Position numbers and translations under genes: made by a program. Below, one piece after another: positions 40,705 through 52,719 of a stretch of 64,000 bases of DNA. Within the stretch, counting starts at the first letter, position 1; the number at the start of each line of letters is the position of its first letter. The notes beneath the pieces are model-generated. The model made no database searches and was not told the origin of the DNA. It was given only the letters and a program-made list of their open reading frames with translations. The stretch is from NCBI RefSeq assembly GCF_900637195.1, contig NZ_LR134356.1, positions 558,001 to 622,000 of the forward strand, given 5' to 3'. The stretch is from Mycolicibacterium aurum (GTDB lineage: Bacteria > Actinomycetota > Actinomycetes > Mycobacteriales > Mycobacteriaceae).

Positions 40705-41944
40705 AACCCAACAGCCGCATGCCGTGGTAGATGAGCAGCGCGGCGATCGACCCCAGGGCGATACCGGTGAAGGTCAGACTTCCTGCGCTCCAGGTGAAGT
40801 CGGCGATACCGAGGATCAGAGGAATGGCAGCGGTCATCTGGTTGATGGGCTTGGAGAAGTCGACGTGGTTGGTGAGCCAGATCCGCACGCCCAGGATGCC
40901 GACCAGGCCGTAGAGCACCACCGTCGCCCCGCCGAGCACGCCCGACGGGATCGCGACGATCACCGCACCGACCTTGGGGCACAACGACAGCACGATCGCG
41001 ACGATGGCCGCCACCCAGTACGCGGCGGTCGAGTACACGCGCGTCGCCGCCATCACGCCGATGTTCTCGGCGTAGGTCGTGGTCGCCGATCCGCCACCGA
41101 ATCCGGCCAGCGTGGTCGCGACGCCGTCGGCGGCCAGCGCACGGCCCATCAACGGGTCCATGTCCGTCTTCGTCATCTGTCCCACGGACTTGACGTGTCC
41201 GATGTTCTCGGCGATCAACGCGATGACCGCGGGCAGGAACAGGGGCAGTACCGACAGCGAGAACGTCGGGGTATGAAACTCGGGCAGGCCTATCCACGGC
41301 GCCGCCGCGATCCCTGAGGTGTCGACCTCACCGAGGACGAGTGCGAGCAGGTAGCCCGCCGCCACCGCGAGGAAGATCGCGAGCCTGCCGATCATGCCGC
41401 GGAAGAACGCGAGCACGGCGACCAGCAGCACCAGTGTGACCAGCCCGACAAGCGGGCCCTTCTCGAAGTTCGTCTTGGCGGCGGGTGCCAGGTTGAAGCC
41501 GATCAGCGCGACGATCGCGCCCGTCACGATCGGCGGCAGCGTGACGTCGATCCAGCGGGTGCCGACGATATGGACGATGCCGCCGACGAGCATGAGCAGC
41601 ACGCCCACCGCGACGATCCCGCCCAGCGCGCTGCCGGTTCCCTGCGACGCCACCGCCGCCGTGACCGGGGCGATGACCGAGAAGCTCGACCCCAGGTAAC
41701 TGGGCAGCCGGTTGCCCGTGATGATCAGGAACAGGATGGTGCCGACGCCGGAGAACAGCAGCGTGGTCGCGGGCGGGAAACCGGTGAGCACCGGGACCAG
41801 GAAGGTGGCACCGAACATCGCCACCACGTGCTGGGCGCCCAGACCGAGCGTGCGCGGCCAGCTCAGCCGTTCGTCGGGAGCGACGACGAAGTCCGGGTCG
41901 GCCTTCGAATCCACACGTTGCCAGGTGAATGCCGTGAATGCCAT
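40646..41944 (-). CDS. Uracil/xanthine permease (NCS2 family)
   Basis: 432 residues from the ATG at 41944. About 12-14 membrane segments. The family signature GGGSATTTYAENIGVMAATR lies near residue 270, with GQ(H)VVAMFGATFLVPVLTG near the N-terminus and NIGH in the middle. TTYAENIGV is closest to UraA-type uracil:proton symporters. No nucleobase genes are adjacent. It is probably not part of the amine regulon, as no operator precedes it. Confidence 0.88.
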   Translation of the reverse strand: MAFTAFTWQRVDSKADPDFVVAPDERLSWPRTLGLGAQHVVAMFGATFLVPVLTGFPPATTLLFSGVGTILFLIITGNRLPSYLGSSFSVIAPVTAAVASQGTGSALGGIVAVGVLLMLVGGIVHIVGTRWIDVTLPPIVTGAIVALIGFNLAPAAKTNFEKGPLVGLVTLVLLVAVLAFFRGMIGRLAIFLAVAAGYLLALVLGEVDTSGIAAAPWIGLPEFHTPTFSLSVLPLFLPAVIALIAENIGHVKSVGQMTKTDMDPLMGRALAADGVATTLAGFGGGSATTTYAENIGVMAATRVYSTAAYWVAAIVAIVLSLCPKVGAVIVAIPSGVLGGATVVLYGLVGILGVRIWLTNHVDFSKPINQMTAAIPLILGIADFTWSAGSLTFTGIALGSIAALLIYHGMRLLGFRSGQEAPRDRDSSAAAPQ

Positions 41945-41984
41945 TGTGCGACTACACACCATGACGGGCGGTGCCGCACGTCGA

Positions 41985-42101
41985 TCAGTCCGACCGCCGG
42001 GCAGATTCCGATCGGGCTGCCCGGACGTTGAGGTGGCGGATCGTGCCGAATGCCGCGACCACCCCACCCATCATGGCGAGAAACTCCAGCATGTCCCTCA
42101 C
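41985..42101 (-). CDS. Small 38-residue hydrophobic ORF coupled to DUF6611-like gene
   Basis: GTG start overlapping the upstream stop as GTGA. It would encode one short membrane-like stretch (FLAMMGGVVAAFGTI) and an Arg-rich tail. Too short for family recognition. The coupling and the clean end support, but do not prove, that it is made. Confidence 0.4.
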   Translation of the reverse strand: MRDMLEFLAMMGGVVAAFGTIRHLNVRAARSESARRSD

Positions 42102-42634
42102 CGTCGCGTCTCCGGCGACCTGCCGGCTGTACTGGCCAGGGCGCCCACGCTGTCGTAGACCTTCCACCACGTCGTCTCGAACTCTGCCGGTGTCGTCAGG
42201 CCGGCGATACGCCAGGCCCGCGCCTCCCGGAGACGGTCCGCCGACTCTGCCATCGCGGCGCAGGCTGCTCCCGAGATCGGGTCGTAGTGCCGCGGTAGGA
42301 GGGTGGCGGCCACACACCGCACCTGGGCGCGAAGCTCACCGGCCAGCGCGCGCGTCGCGACCCCGGTGCCCAGCAGGATGCCCGTCGAGACCGCCAGCGC
42401 GGTCCAGGCTCCGGTGCACCGGAGCAGTGTCACCTCGGCCAGGACCCAGAGCACGGCCCCCCAGACCGGCCAGCCGCGCCAGAGCCGGACCAGCCGCCGG
42501 TCTCGCGCGGTGATCCCCGGTGGATAGACCACGAGCAGATATCGCGTCCCGAAGCGGTCCGGCTGGATCGTCAGCGAACCCCATTCTGCGTCTCCATCCA
42601 GGAGTCGCCGAAAGACATTGCTCAGCATGGCCAT
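42098..42634 (-). CDS. DUF6611-like mycobacterial membrane-associated protein
   Basis: 178 residues. It starts MAMLSNVFRRLLDGDAEWGS, has a beta-type stretch (RYLLVVYPPG), two membrane segments (about 65-105) and a helical C-terminal part (AAMAESADRLREARAWRIAG) with TTWWKVYDSVG. This matches a family known only from mycobacteria with no assigned function. Codon pattern is typical of the genome. Confidence 0.55.
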   Translation of the reverse strand: MAMLSNVFRRLLDGDAEWGSLTIQPDRFGTRYLLVVYPPGITARDRRLVRLWRGWPVWGAVLWVLAEVTLLRCTGAWTALAVSTGILLGTGVATRALAGELRAQVRCVAATLLPRHYDPISGAACAAMAESADRLREARAWRIAGLTTPAEFETTWWKVYDSVGALASTAGRSPETRR

Positions 42635-42739
42635 TGACGTTCTGTGCGGTACACACCTCATCTGTAACGCGTCGCCGGGGTGTCTGCGGCCGCCCCTACG
42701 GATTCCTTACGGCGCGTCGGGCCCGCCTTGACGGCATGT

Positions 42740-43984
42740 TTACGGATGGTCCGTGTCGCGCGTTCGGCTGGCCACCCGGTAGGCGATCACGCCCACCAGC
42801 GCCACCGCGAAACCCGCCAGCACCGACGGCCACGGAAGGGTGACGGCCAGGGTCAGGCAGCCGAACAACCCGATCGCCGGCACGAGGCGGCGGCCGAGAG
42901 TCCACGCGGCGGCGTTGGCGATCGCGTAGTAGAGCAGCACACCGAACGACGAGAAACCGACCGCGCTGCGCACGTCGACGAATGCCGCGGCCACGGCAAC
43001 CACGACACCGACCGCGACCTCGGCCCGGTGCGGGGTGGCATGGCGCGGGTGGACGGCGGCCAGCGAACGAGGCAGGTAGCCGTCCCGCGCCATCGCCAAC
43101 ATGGTCCTGGAGACCCCGAGCAGCAGCGCCAGCAACGCTCCCAGTGCGGCGACGGCGGCGCCTGCGCCGACCACCGGCACCAGAGCGGGCACGCCTGCGG
43201 CACGCACCGCCTCCGACAGCGGCGCGCTCGCCGCGGCCAGCCCGGTGTTGCCGAGCTCGGCGATCACGGCGACCGCGACCACGGCGTACACCACCAGGGT
43301 GATGGCCAGCGAGAGCGCGACGGCCCGTGGGATGGTGCGGGCCGGGTCGCGAACCTCCTCGCCCAGGGTGGCTATGCGGGCGTAACCGGCGAAGGCGAAG
43401 AACAACAGTCCGGCGGCCTGGAGGACGCCGTACGGGGTGACGTCGGATCCGAACGCGAGCCGGGCTGTTTCGGTGCCGCCGGAACCGAAGACGACGACCA
43501 CCACCATGGTCAGCACGGCGAGCGTGAATGCCACGATGACCCGGGTGAGCCCCGCCGACCTCTGGACCCCGGCGTAGCTCACTGCCGTCAGCGCGATCAC
43601 CGACCCGGCCGCCACGGCGTTGGCATAGGCGGGCCAGGCGTAGTAGCCCACGGTCAGCGCCATCGCCGCGCAGGAGGCGGTCTTGCCGACGATGAAGCTC
43701 CACCCCGCCGTGTGGCCCCAGAACGGACCGAGGCGTTCGCGCCCGTACACGTAGGTGCCCCCGGACTGCGGATAACGCGCCGCCAGTCGCGCCGAGGACA
43801 TCGCGTTGCACACCGCGACCACCGCCGCCACCGCCAGACCGATCAGCAGACCGGTCCCTGCCGCAGCCGCAGCCGGGGCGAGCGCGACGAAGATTCCCGC
43901 GCCGATCATCGACCCGAGTCCCAGCGTGACGGTGTCGACGATCCCGAGACGTCGCCGCAGGACCGACTCGCCGGGCACGCTCAC
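42740..43984 (-). CDS. APC-superfamily amino-acid permease
   Basis: 414 residues from the GTG at 43984; a longer frame would run into the divergent promoter. Twelve membrane segments. The substrate-binding helix 1 motif GLGSMIGAGIFV is near residue 20, and FFAFAGYARIATLGEEVRDP is the helix 6-7 signature of the family. It imports or exchanges amino acids or amines across the plasma membrane. It is divergent from a double TetR, which may regulate it. Confidence 0.9.
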   Translation of the reverse strand: MSVPGESVLRRRLGIVDTVTLGLGSMIGAGIFVALAPAAAAAGTGLLIGLAVAAVVAVCNAMSSARLAARYPQSGGTYVYGRERLGPFWGHTAGWSFIVGKTASCAAMALTVGYYAWPAYANAVAAGSVIALTAVSYAGVQRSAGLTRVIVAFTLAVLTMVVVVVFGSGGTETARLAFGSDVTPYGVLQAAGLLFFAFAGYARIATLGEEVRDPARTIPRAVALSLAITLVVYAVVAVAVIAELGNTGLAAASAPLSEAVRAAGVPALVPVVGAGAAVAALGALLALLLGVSRTMLAMARDGYLPRSLAAVHPRHATPHRAEVAVGVVVAVAAAFVDVRSAVGFSSFGVLLYYAIANAAAWTLGRRLVPAIGLFGCLTLAVTLPWPSVLAGFAVALVGVIAYRVASRTRDTDHP

Positions 43985-43994
43985 GCGCCCACGA

Positions 43995-44000
43995 TATCGT
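43995..44000 (+). promoter_or_regulatory. Leaderless-type -10 box of double TetR gene
   Basis: TATCGT, six bases, then GTG at 44007. The entire space between the divergent APC and TetR starts is only 22 bp, so regulation of both promoters must overlap. Confidence 0.55.
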
Positions 44001-44006
44001 GGCACG

Positions 44007-45233
44007 GTGGTGCACTCCGCTGGTGACAACGGCACCCGACGTCGGCCGAAAGACCGGAAGGCGCAGATTGCGCGCGCGTCGGCCGAGGCTTTCAGCGAGC
44101 TCGGGTATCACGGCGTCAGCATGGAGATGATCGCGTCGCGGGTGGGTATCTCCGCGGCGGCCCTGTATCGCCACTATTCGAGCAAGTACGAGCTGTTCCG
44201 CGACGCGGTGCTCAACCTGGGCCAGCAGCTGGTGGACGGCACGGCGGACATAGACGGGGACGACCCGGACGTGGTGCTCGATCAGCTGGTGTCGGCACTG
44301 GTGGACACCGCACTGGCCAACCGCAACGCCGGCGGCCTCTACCGGTGGGAGGGAAGGTATCTCCGCGGGGACGACCAGGCTGCCCTCGCGGAGCAGATCC
44401 GCACGGTGCACCGGCGCCTCCACGCCCCGCTGACTGCGTTGCGGCCGGAGCTCACGGCACGGCAGCGCTCCACGTTGTCGACCGCGGTGCTGTCGATCGT
44501 CGGCAGCACCGTTGATCACCGCGCCAAGCTCCCTGCGGCGCAGGTGCATCGGGTGCTCGCGCAGATCACGCGGGCAGTGCTGGCCGCCGAGCTGCCCGGT
44601 GACCTGCCGAGGTATCCGGAGGGCGTCGCGACGGACGTGCCTGCGGCCGACACGTCGAAGTACGAGGCCCTGCTCACCGAGTCGACGCGACTGTTCAGCA
44701 TCGACGGGTATCGCGACACCAGCATGGACGACATCGCGTCAGCGGTCGGGATGCCGACTTCCGGTATCTACAAGTTCTTTTCCGGCAAGAACGACATCCT
44801 CGCCGCGATCTTCCGGCGTGCCTCCGACCGGGTGTCGGCCGAATTGGCGGCTATCGTCGCCGCCGCGTCAGAGCCGGACGACGCCCTCGCCGCCGTGATC
44901 GACGCCTACGTGACGCGGTCGTTCGATCACCCCGAGATCGAATGTGTCTACTACAGCGAGCGGCTCAACATGTCCCCCGCGGATCAGCGCATCATCCGCG
45001 ACCTGCAGCGCTCGACGGTGGACTCGTGGGTCCAGTTGGTGGTCGCCGTGCGGCCGGAGTGGACGCCGGCGGAGGCACGTTTCGCCGTGCATGCGGCGAT
45101 GGCACTGGTGATCGATCTGGGCCGCCGGGTCCGGTACGCGGACTCGCGCGAGGCGCGGGAGACTGTGCAGGGCCTGGTCGACGTGGCGCTGCTGGGCCGC
45201 TACCGGTTACGGACGACGTTACCCATCATGTAG
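44007..45233 (+). CDS. Tandem (double) TetR-family regulator
   Basis: 408 residues, twice the usual TetR size, GTG start. The first helix-turn-helix is in IASRVGISAAALYRHYSSK (about residues 42-60) and a second one in IASAVGMPTSGIYKFFSGK (about 246-265). Each is followed by a helical ligand-binding-like part. The reading frame is continuous and codon use uniform, so this is a true fusion, not two genes. Both recognition helices look intact (ALYRHY, GIYKFF). One chain could bind as an intramolecular pseudo-dimer. The 3' end overlaps the next convergent gene by 34 bp. Confidence 0.88.
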   Translation: MVHSAGDNGTRRRPKDRKAQIARASAEAFSELGYHGVSMEMIASRVGISAAALYRHYSSKYELFRDAVLNLGQQLVDGTADIDGDDPDVVLDQLVSALVDTALANRNAGGLYRWEGRYLRGDDQAALAEQIRTVHRRLHAPLTALRPELTARQRSTLSTAVLSIVGSTVDHRAKLPAAQVHRVLAQITRAVLAAELPGDLPRYPEGVATDVPAADTSKYEALLTESTRLFSIDGYRDTSMDDIASAVGMPTSGIYKFFSGKNDILAAIFRRASDRVSAELAAIVAAASEPDDALAAVIDAYVTRSFDHPEIECVYYSERLNMSPADQRIIRDLQRSTVDSWVQLVVAVRPEWTPAEARFAVHAAMALVIDLGRRVRYADSREARETVQGLVDVALLGRYRLRTTLPIM

Positions 45234-45466
45234 AGCAGGTACACGACGAGCCCGACGACGGCGATCTTGCGCGTCCGCTGCACCGCGAGGCCCAGTCCGA
45301 CAGCGGTCTCGACGGCGCCGTCGATGTAGACGTGCTGGCGGGTGTTGGTCGGGAAGGCCGCCTTGGTGATCCCCTCGTAGACCTGAGGGGCGACGAAGTG
45401 GGAGACGCCGGTGGCGGCGAGAGCCAGCCCGCCGATGCTGGCGGCACGCGAGTTTTCTTTGGACAC
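45200..45466 (-). CDS. Small DoxX-like membrane protein
   Basis: 88 residues, GTG start. Two or three membrane segments: SIGGLALAATGVSHFVAP, IDGAVETAVGLGLAV and IAVVGLVVYLLYMMGNVV. The GVSHFVAP and layout resemble small DoxX-like proteins. No further function is visible. It overlaps the double TetR gene convergently. Confidence 0.72.
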   Translation of the reverse strand: MSKENSRAASIGGLALAATGVSHFVAPQVYEGITKAAFPTNTRQHVYIDGAVETAVGLGLAVQRTRKIAVVGLVVYLLYMMGNVVRNR

Positions 45467-45494
45467 AGCCGGATCCTAGTCGATGGCCTGAGGG

Positions 45495-46982
45495 CTAGGT
45501 GATGGCGTAGTCGGTGATCGGGAAATCCGAGGCCTCCCGGATCGCGGCCCGGGTCGAGGTCGGGCGCAGCAGAGTCGGTTCGCCGGCGGGGTTGTAGTAG
45601 TAGGACCGCGCCGACGTGCAGTTGCCGTTGGTGAACAGCGAGTCGCCGAGCAGCTCGGTCATGCGGTCCAGGTACCGGGCGTTGGCATCTTCGGTGATCT
45701 CGAAAGTCGTTGCGCCGCGGCGCTTCACCTCACCAAAGAGACGATCCATGTGCCGCATCTGGTATTCCATCGTGTTGAAGAAGTTCAATCCGAGGAATGC
45801 GTACGGGCTGGCCAGCGACAGGTAGTTGGGGAAGTACGGCATCGAGACACCCTGATATGCCTGGAATCTGGTCTCACGCCACCACTTTCCGAGGTTGCGG
45901 CCGTCACGTCCGATGACCTCGATGGCCGGGAAATTGGCTTCCCAGAGGTCGAAGCCGGTCGCCAGCACCAGCGTGTCGATAGTGGTCTTGGTGCCGTCTT
46001 TGGCGACGACGCCGTCGGATTCGATCCGGGCGATTCCGTTGTCCTGCAGATGCACGTGCGGTTTGGTGAACGTGCGGTAGTAGCTGTTGGAGAAAGTCGG
46101 CCGCTTGCATCCGAAGTCGTAATCCGGCGTGAGCCTGTCCCGCAGTTCCTTGTCCCGGACGGTGGCGAACCGGTGCATCTTGGCCAGATCGCTGGCCCCG
46201 ATGTTGAACCGCCCGCGGGTCTGGCGGTTGTGCAACACCGCCACCGACACCATGGCCTCGTAGATGGCGTCGGTGACTGCACGAATGGCGCGCTGGGCCA
46301 ACGGGACCCGCGCGAACAGCCGCTTGGCGCGTTCCGAGAACCTGAAGTCGACCTTGGGGACCACCCAGATCGGCGTGCGTTGATAGACCGTGAGGTCGGC
46401 GGCCTTCTTGGCCAGCTCCGGGATCAACTGCACGGCAGTGGCGCCGGTGCCGATGACCGCGACCCTCTCGCCGGTCGGGTCGTACGAGTCGTCCCACGCG
46501 GTCGTGTGGATGATGCGCCCGTCGAACTCCGCGATGCCGGGGATGTCGGGCATGTGGGGCTGCGACAGGAACCCTGTGGCAGTGATCAGGTAGCGGGTGG
46601 CCAGCGTCTCACCGCCGGTGAGATTCACCCGCCACAGCGTGGCTTCCTCGTCCCAGCGCGCACCCTCGACCGCCACGCCGAAGCGCATGTGGCGGCGCAC
46701 GCCGTACTTGTCGGCGACGTCGTCGGCGTAGCGCTTGATCTCGTCGCCGGTGGAGAACAGCCGCGACCAGTTCGGGTTGGGCTCGAAGAAGTACGAATAC
46801 GTGGTGGTGGGAACGTCTACCGCGAGGCCGGGGTAGTGGTTGACGTACCAGGTCCCGCCCAGATCGTCTTCCCTGTCCAGGATCACGAAATTCTCGATGC
46901 CCAGCCGCTTGAGCTGGATGGCAGCGCCGATTCCCGCAAACCCGGCGCCCACGATGACTGCGTCGAAGTGCTCCGAAGGCAT
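45495..46982 (-). CDS. Flavin monooxygenase, type I Baeyer-Villiger-like
   Basis: 495 residues. Two Rossmann motifs: VIVGAGFAGIGAAIQLKRLG (FAD) and VAVIGTGATAVQ (NADPH). Between them is the Baeyer-Villiger fingerprint F-x-G-x3-H-T-x2-W in FDGRIIHTTAWDD at about 153-165. LGGTWYVNHYPGLAVDVPT is typical of the MymA/EthA group. It would insert oxygen next to a ketone or oxidise N/S groups. No partner genes are adjacent; the role is unknown. Confidence 0.92.
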   Translation of the reverse strand: MPSEHFDAVIVGAGFAGIGAAIQLKRLGIENFVILDREDDLGGTWYVNHYPGLAVDVPTTTYSYFFEPNPNWSRLFSTGDEIKRYADDVADKYGVRRHMRFGVAVEGARWDEEATLWRVNLTGGETLATRYLITATGFLSQPHMPDIPGIAEFDGRIIHTTAWDDSYDPTGERVAVIGTGATAVQLIPELAKKAADLTVYQRTPIWVVPKVDFRFSERAKRLFARVPLAQRAIRAVTDAIYEAMVSVAVLHNRQTRGRFNIGASDLAKMHRFATVRDKELRDRLTPDYDFGCKRPTFSNSYYRTFTKPHVHLQDNGIARIESDGVVAKDGTKTTIDTLVLATGFDLWEANFPAIEVIGRDGRNLGKWWRETRFQAYQGVSMPYFPNYLSLASPYAFLGLNFFNTMEYQMRHMDRLFGEVKRRGATTFEITEDANARYLDRMTELLGDSLFTNGNCTSARSYYYNPAGEPTLLRPTSTRAAIREASDFPITDYAIT

Positions 46983-47012
46983 GCGTAAACGGTACCCGAG
47001 GTCCGCGGAAAC

Positions 47013-47759
47013 TCAGCCTTTGAGCGACCCGGTGCGCGGCGGATCCAGCGTTGCGATGCAGGTCACGGAGCGGTCGCCGTTTTCCCACGTCTCGGCGGTG
47101 GGGTAGAGGACATAGAGCTGGACCTGGTCGTCCAGCAACGACTCCGGCGAATACTCGGCCAGCTCGGGACTGCATTTCTCGTGGTAGGCCTCGATCGCGG
47201 CCTGCCCGGGGAAATCGCCGTCGGGCATCGTCAGCACGGCGAATACCTCGCCGGCGTGCGGCTGGTCGCAGCCGATCGTGGTGACCGTCAGCACGCGCTC
47301 GCCGTCGGGGATCTCGGCGAGGCAGTCGCCAACGGCGACGTTGGTGGCCGTGACGGTGTCGCTGGTGACGGCCAGCGTGACGACGATGACCAGTCCGATC
47401 GCCCACAGGGTCGAGAGCACGATGCCGGCGATCGCCAGACCGCGGCCGCTCTGGTACTCCTTGGCCTTCTTCAGGCCCACGACGCCGCACACCCAGCCGA
47501 TCAGCACACCGCCGATGAGCCCGAAGATCAACGAGACGATCGCCCACCAGTTCGTCCTCGGTGGCGGCGACTGGCCGTAGTACGGCTCATCCGGTCCGCT
47601 CGGGTACGGCAGGGGTGGTGGTGGGGGATACGCGCCGTAGGGGCCACCGGGCGGCGGGCCGTACGGACCCGCCGGCGGCTGCCCGTAGGGGCCGCCCGGC
47701 GGCATGCCATACGGCTGCTGAGGTGGCGGCCCTGGGGGCCCGGGCGGCGGGACGGTCAC
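47013..47759 (-). CDS. Proline-rich DUF4190/septum-formation-type membrane protein
   Basis: 248 residues, leaderless GTG. Residues 1-70 are Pro/Gly/Tyr-rich repeats of the PPGGPYG type. Two membrane helices follow (AIVSLIFGLIGGVLIGW and AGIVLSTLWAIGLVIVV), the DUF4190 pattern. The outer domain contains VGDCLAEIPDG and the Cys pairs of the 'septum formation' family (CDQPHAGEVFAV, CIATL). Role unknown; cell-envelope location is clear. Confidence 0.8.
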   Translation of the reverse strand: MTVPPPGPPGPPPQQPYGMPPGGPYGQPPAGPYGPPPGGPYGAYPPPPPLPYPSGPDEPYYGQSPPPRTNWWAIVSLIFGLIGGVLIGWVCGVVGLKKAKEYQSGRGLAIAGIVLSTLWAIGLVIVVTLAVTSDTVTATNVAVGDCLAEIPDGERVLTVTTIGCDQPHAGEVFAVLTMPDGDFPGQAAIEAYHEKCSPELAEYSPESLLDDQVQLYVLYPTAETWENGDRSVTCIATLDPPRTGSLKG

Positions 47760-47765
47760 GCTGCG

Positions 47766-47771
47766 ACGATA
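47766..47771 (-). promoter_or_regulatory. Leaderless-type -10 box of DUF4190 gene
   Basis: On the minus strand TATCGT is followed by six bases and then the GTG at 47759. It lies 3 bp beyond the end of the upstream hydrolase gene. Confidence 0.55.
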
Positions 47772-47773
47772 GC

Positions 47774-48384
47774 TCAGCCGAGCAGCCGGAGCGCCCCATC
47801 GACCGCCAGCGCCGGCACGTCGAGTTTCTTGGAGCCGAGGTCGTGGCGGGCGCCGGTGATCTCGACGATGTCGGTGGCCGCGCCGATCAGGGCGGCGGCG
47901 GGGCGGATCTCGTCGATGGTGCCGAATGGATCCGCGGTCCCGTGGGTGAAGACGGTGGGCACCGTGATGCGTGGCAGGTGCTCGGTGCGGGCGCGCTCGG
48001 GCTTGCCGGGCGGATGCAGTGGATAGGAGAACAGCGTCAAGACGTCGAGCTCCAGACCGTCCGCGACCGCCATGGACGTCAACCGGCCCCCGTAGGAATG
48101 GCCGCCGGCGACGACAGGGCCGTCGGCGAGGGTGCGCACCGCGGCCACCGCCTCGACGATGCCGGCGATATCGCCGGCCGACGAGCCGGACGGCGGACCC
48201 TTCGGCCGGCGTCGCCGGAACGGCAGGTTGTAGCGGACGGCCAGCCAGCCGCGGCTGGCCCACTCGTCGCACACGGCTCGCAGCATCGGTGACTCACGGC
48301 TGCCGCCGGCCCCGTGCGTCAGCGCGACGACGCCCACGGGGGTGCCGTCGGGTTCGTGCGCGACGCCCGCGATGTCCTCCAGTG

Positions 48385-48388
<4 letters not shown>
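47774..48388 (-). CDS. Small alpha/beta hydrolase (Rv0421c-like)
   Basis: 204 residues. THGAGGSRESPML (oxyanion region), the nucleophile elbow GGHSYGG, VPTVFTHGTADPFGT with the acid, and the terminal His in TGARHDL. The fold is of the dienelactone-hydrolase/TEX30 type. Its ATG overlaps the thiD stop as ATGA, so it is co-transcribed with thiC-thiD and under the same riboswitch, as in M. tuberculosis. Substrate unknown. Confidence 0.82.
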
Positions 48389-50868
<2,480 letters not shown>

Positions 50869-50879
50869 TGACGGGTGCC

Positions 50880-50885
50880 ACGCTA
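50880..50885 (-). promoter_or_regulatory. -10 box of thiC riboswitch transcript
   Basis: TAGCGT on the minus strand, placing the transcript start near 50873, just ahead of the aptamer. Confidence 0.35.
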
Positions 50886-50928
50886 GCGCAGCGATCGCCC
50901 TCAGGGAACAGGGCGCCGCGGTCTCGAA

Positions 50929-50958
50929 TTGCCCACCGAAGATTTGCATAGCTAATAT
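50929..50958 (+). promoter_or_regulatory. Candidate promoter of MFS gene
   Basis: TTGCCC (50929-50934), 18-bp spacer, TAATAT (50953-50958), in a locally AT-rich patch ending agctaatatatg. The transcript would carry GGGGAAGG ahead of the ATG at 50989. Confidence 0.5.
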
Positions 50959-50988
50959 ATGTGTTTTCGCGGGGAAGGCGGGCAGGCA

Positions 50989-52719
50989 ATGACGACGAAG
51001 ATCGAGAGAGCGACCGACGGCGTGGCCGCAGGACATCCGCACTACAAGTGGATCGTCCTGTCGAACACCACGCTGGGCACGTTGCTGGCGACGATCAACG
51101 CCTCGATCGTGCTGATCTCGCTGCCGGCGATCTTCCGCGGAATCGGGCTGAATCCGCTGGCACCCGCCAATATCAGTTACCTGCTGTGGATGCTGATGGG
51201 CTATCTGGTGGTGACCGCCGTGCTGGTGGTGCCGTTCGGGCGTCTCGGCGACATGTTCGGGCGGGTGCGCATCTACAACGTCGGATTCGCGGTGTTCACC
51301 GTCGCGGCCATCGCGCTGTCCTTCGATCCGTTCCAGCTGGACGGTGGCGCGATCTGGCTGATCGCGTGGCGGGTGATCCAGGGGATCGGCGGCGCGATGC
51401 TGATGGCGTCGTCGTCGGCGATCCTGACCGATGCGTTCCCGGCCAACCAGCGCGGCATGGCGCTCGGGGTCAACATGGTGTCCGCGGTCGCCGGGTCGTT
51501 CCTCGGTCTGCTGGTCGGTGGCGTGCTCTCCGAGTGGCACTGGCAGCCGATCTTCTGGGTCGGGGTGCCGATCGGGCTGGCGGGCACCATCTGGAGCCTG
51601 CGGTCTTTGCGCGAGATGGGGGTGCGCACCCCGGGAAAGCTTGATTGGGCGGGGACGCTGACGTTCGGAATCGGACTGACGGTGCTGCTGACCGGTATCA
51701 CCTACGGAATCCAGCCCTACGGCGAGTCGACGACCGGATGGACCAACCCCTGGGTGCTCGGCTCCATCGCGGCGGGGTTGGCCCTGCTCGTGGTGTTCTG
51801 TGTGGTCGAGTTGCGGGTGGCGCAGCCGATGGTCAACATTCGGCTGTTCCGGTCGGCGGCATTCGGGATGGGGAACCTCGCCGGGTTGATGTCGTCCATG
51901 GGTCGCGGTGGCCTGCAGTTCATGCTGATCATCTGGCTGCAGGGCATTTGGCTTCCGTTGCGCGGGTACGACTTCGAATCCACGCCGTTGTGGGCGGCGA
52001 TCTACATGCTGCCGATCACGGTGGGCTTCCTGATCGCCGGGCCGGTCGCAGGTTGGCTGTCGGACCGCTACGGCGCCAGGCCGCTGACCGTGGGCGGCAT
52101 GGGGTTGATGGCGGCGTCGTTCCTCGCGCTGGTGATGATCCCCGTCGACTTCGACTACTGGATCTTCGCGCTCCTGATCTTCCTGAACGGAGTCGGTGGC
52201 GGCATCTTCACCGCGCCCAACACCGCGGCCATCATGTCCAGCGTCCCCGCCGCGGAACGCGGTGCGGCCTCCGGTGTGCGCGCGACGTTCTTCAATGCCG
52301 GCTCGTCACTGTCGATCGGAATCTTCTTCTCCCTCATGATCGTCGGACTGGCCAACACCCTGCCCGGTGCGCTCACCAGCGGCCTTCAGGCGCAGGGCGT
52401 TTCGGCCGACGTTGCTCAGCAGGTGGCCGACCTTCCGCCGGTCGGCAGCCTGTTCGCCGCGTTCCTCGGTTACAACCCGATCGCCGAGTTGCTCGAGCCT
52501 TACCACGCGCTCCAGCAGCCGGGTGTCAACGCCGAAGTGCTGACCGGGCAGTCGTTCTTCCCCCACCTGATCATCGAGCCGTTCCACGCCGGACTGGTCG
52601 TGGTGTTCGTCGCGGCGGCAGCGATGATGGTGATCGGCCTGATCGCCTCGCTGTTCAATCCCGGCCGCTACGCCGAGACCCTCGCCGACGCTCAAGGCAC
52701 GGCTCCGCGCACGAAGTAG
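50989..52719 (+). CDS. MFS transporter, DHA2 (EmrB/QacA) type
   Basis: 576 residues with about 14 membrane segments. Family motifs: [16 protein letters not shown] in helix 1, [15 protein letters not shown] (motif A) after helix 2, [19 protein letters not shown] (motif B) and [19 protein letters not shown] (motif C, antiporter). The size and motif C indicate proton-driven drug or metabolite export. Not in the M. tuberculosis backbone here, where ctpH lies nearby. The gene end overlaps the next convergent gene by 28 bp. Confidence 0.92.
   Translation: MTTKIERATDGVAAGHPHYKWIVLSNTTLGTLLATINASIVLISLPAIFRGIGLNPLAPANISYLLWMLMGYLVVTAVLVVPFGRLGDMFGRVRIYNVGFAVFTVAAIALSFDPFQLDGGAIWLIAWRVIQGIGGAMLMASSSAILTDAFPANQRGMALGVNMVSAVAGSFLGLLVGGVLSEWHWQPIFWVGVPIGLAGTIWSLRSLREMGVRTPGKLDWAGTLTFGIGLTVLLTGITYGIQPYGESTTGWTNPWVLGSIAAGLALLVVFCVVELRVAQPMVNIRLFRSAAFGMGNLAGLMSSMGRGGLQFMLIIWLQGIWLPLRGYDFESTPLWAAIYMLPITVGFLIAGPVAGWLSDRYGARPLTVGGMGLMAASFLALVMIPVDFDYWIFALLIFLNGVGGGIFTAPNTAAIMSSVPAAERGAASGVRATFFNAGSSLSIGIFFSLMIVGLANTLPGALTSGLQAQGVSADVAQQVADLPPVGSLFAAFLGYNPIAELLEPYHALQQPGVNAEVLTGQSFFPHLIIEPFHAGLVVVFVAAAAMMVIGLIASLFNPGRYAETLADAQGTAPRTK

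Noticed and set aside
42680..44026. 448-codon plus-strand frame opposite the APC permease
   Set aside because: Low-complexity His/Arg/Gly sequence without domains; the permease frame is convincing.
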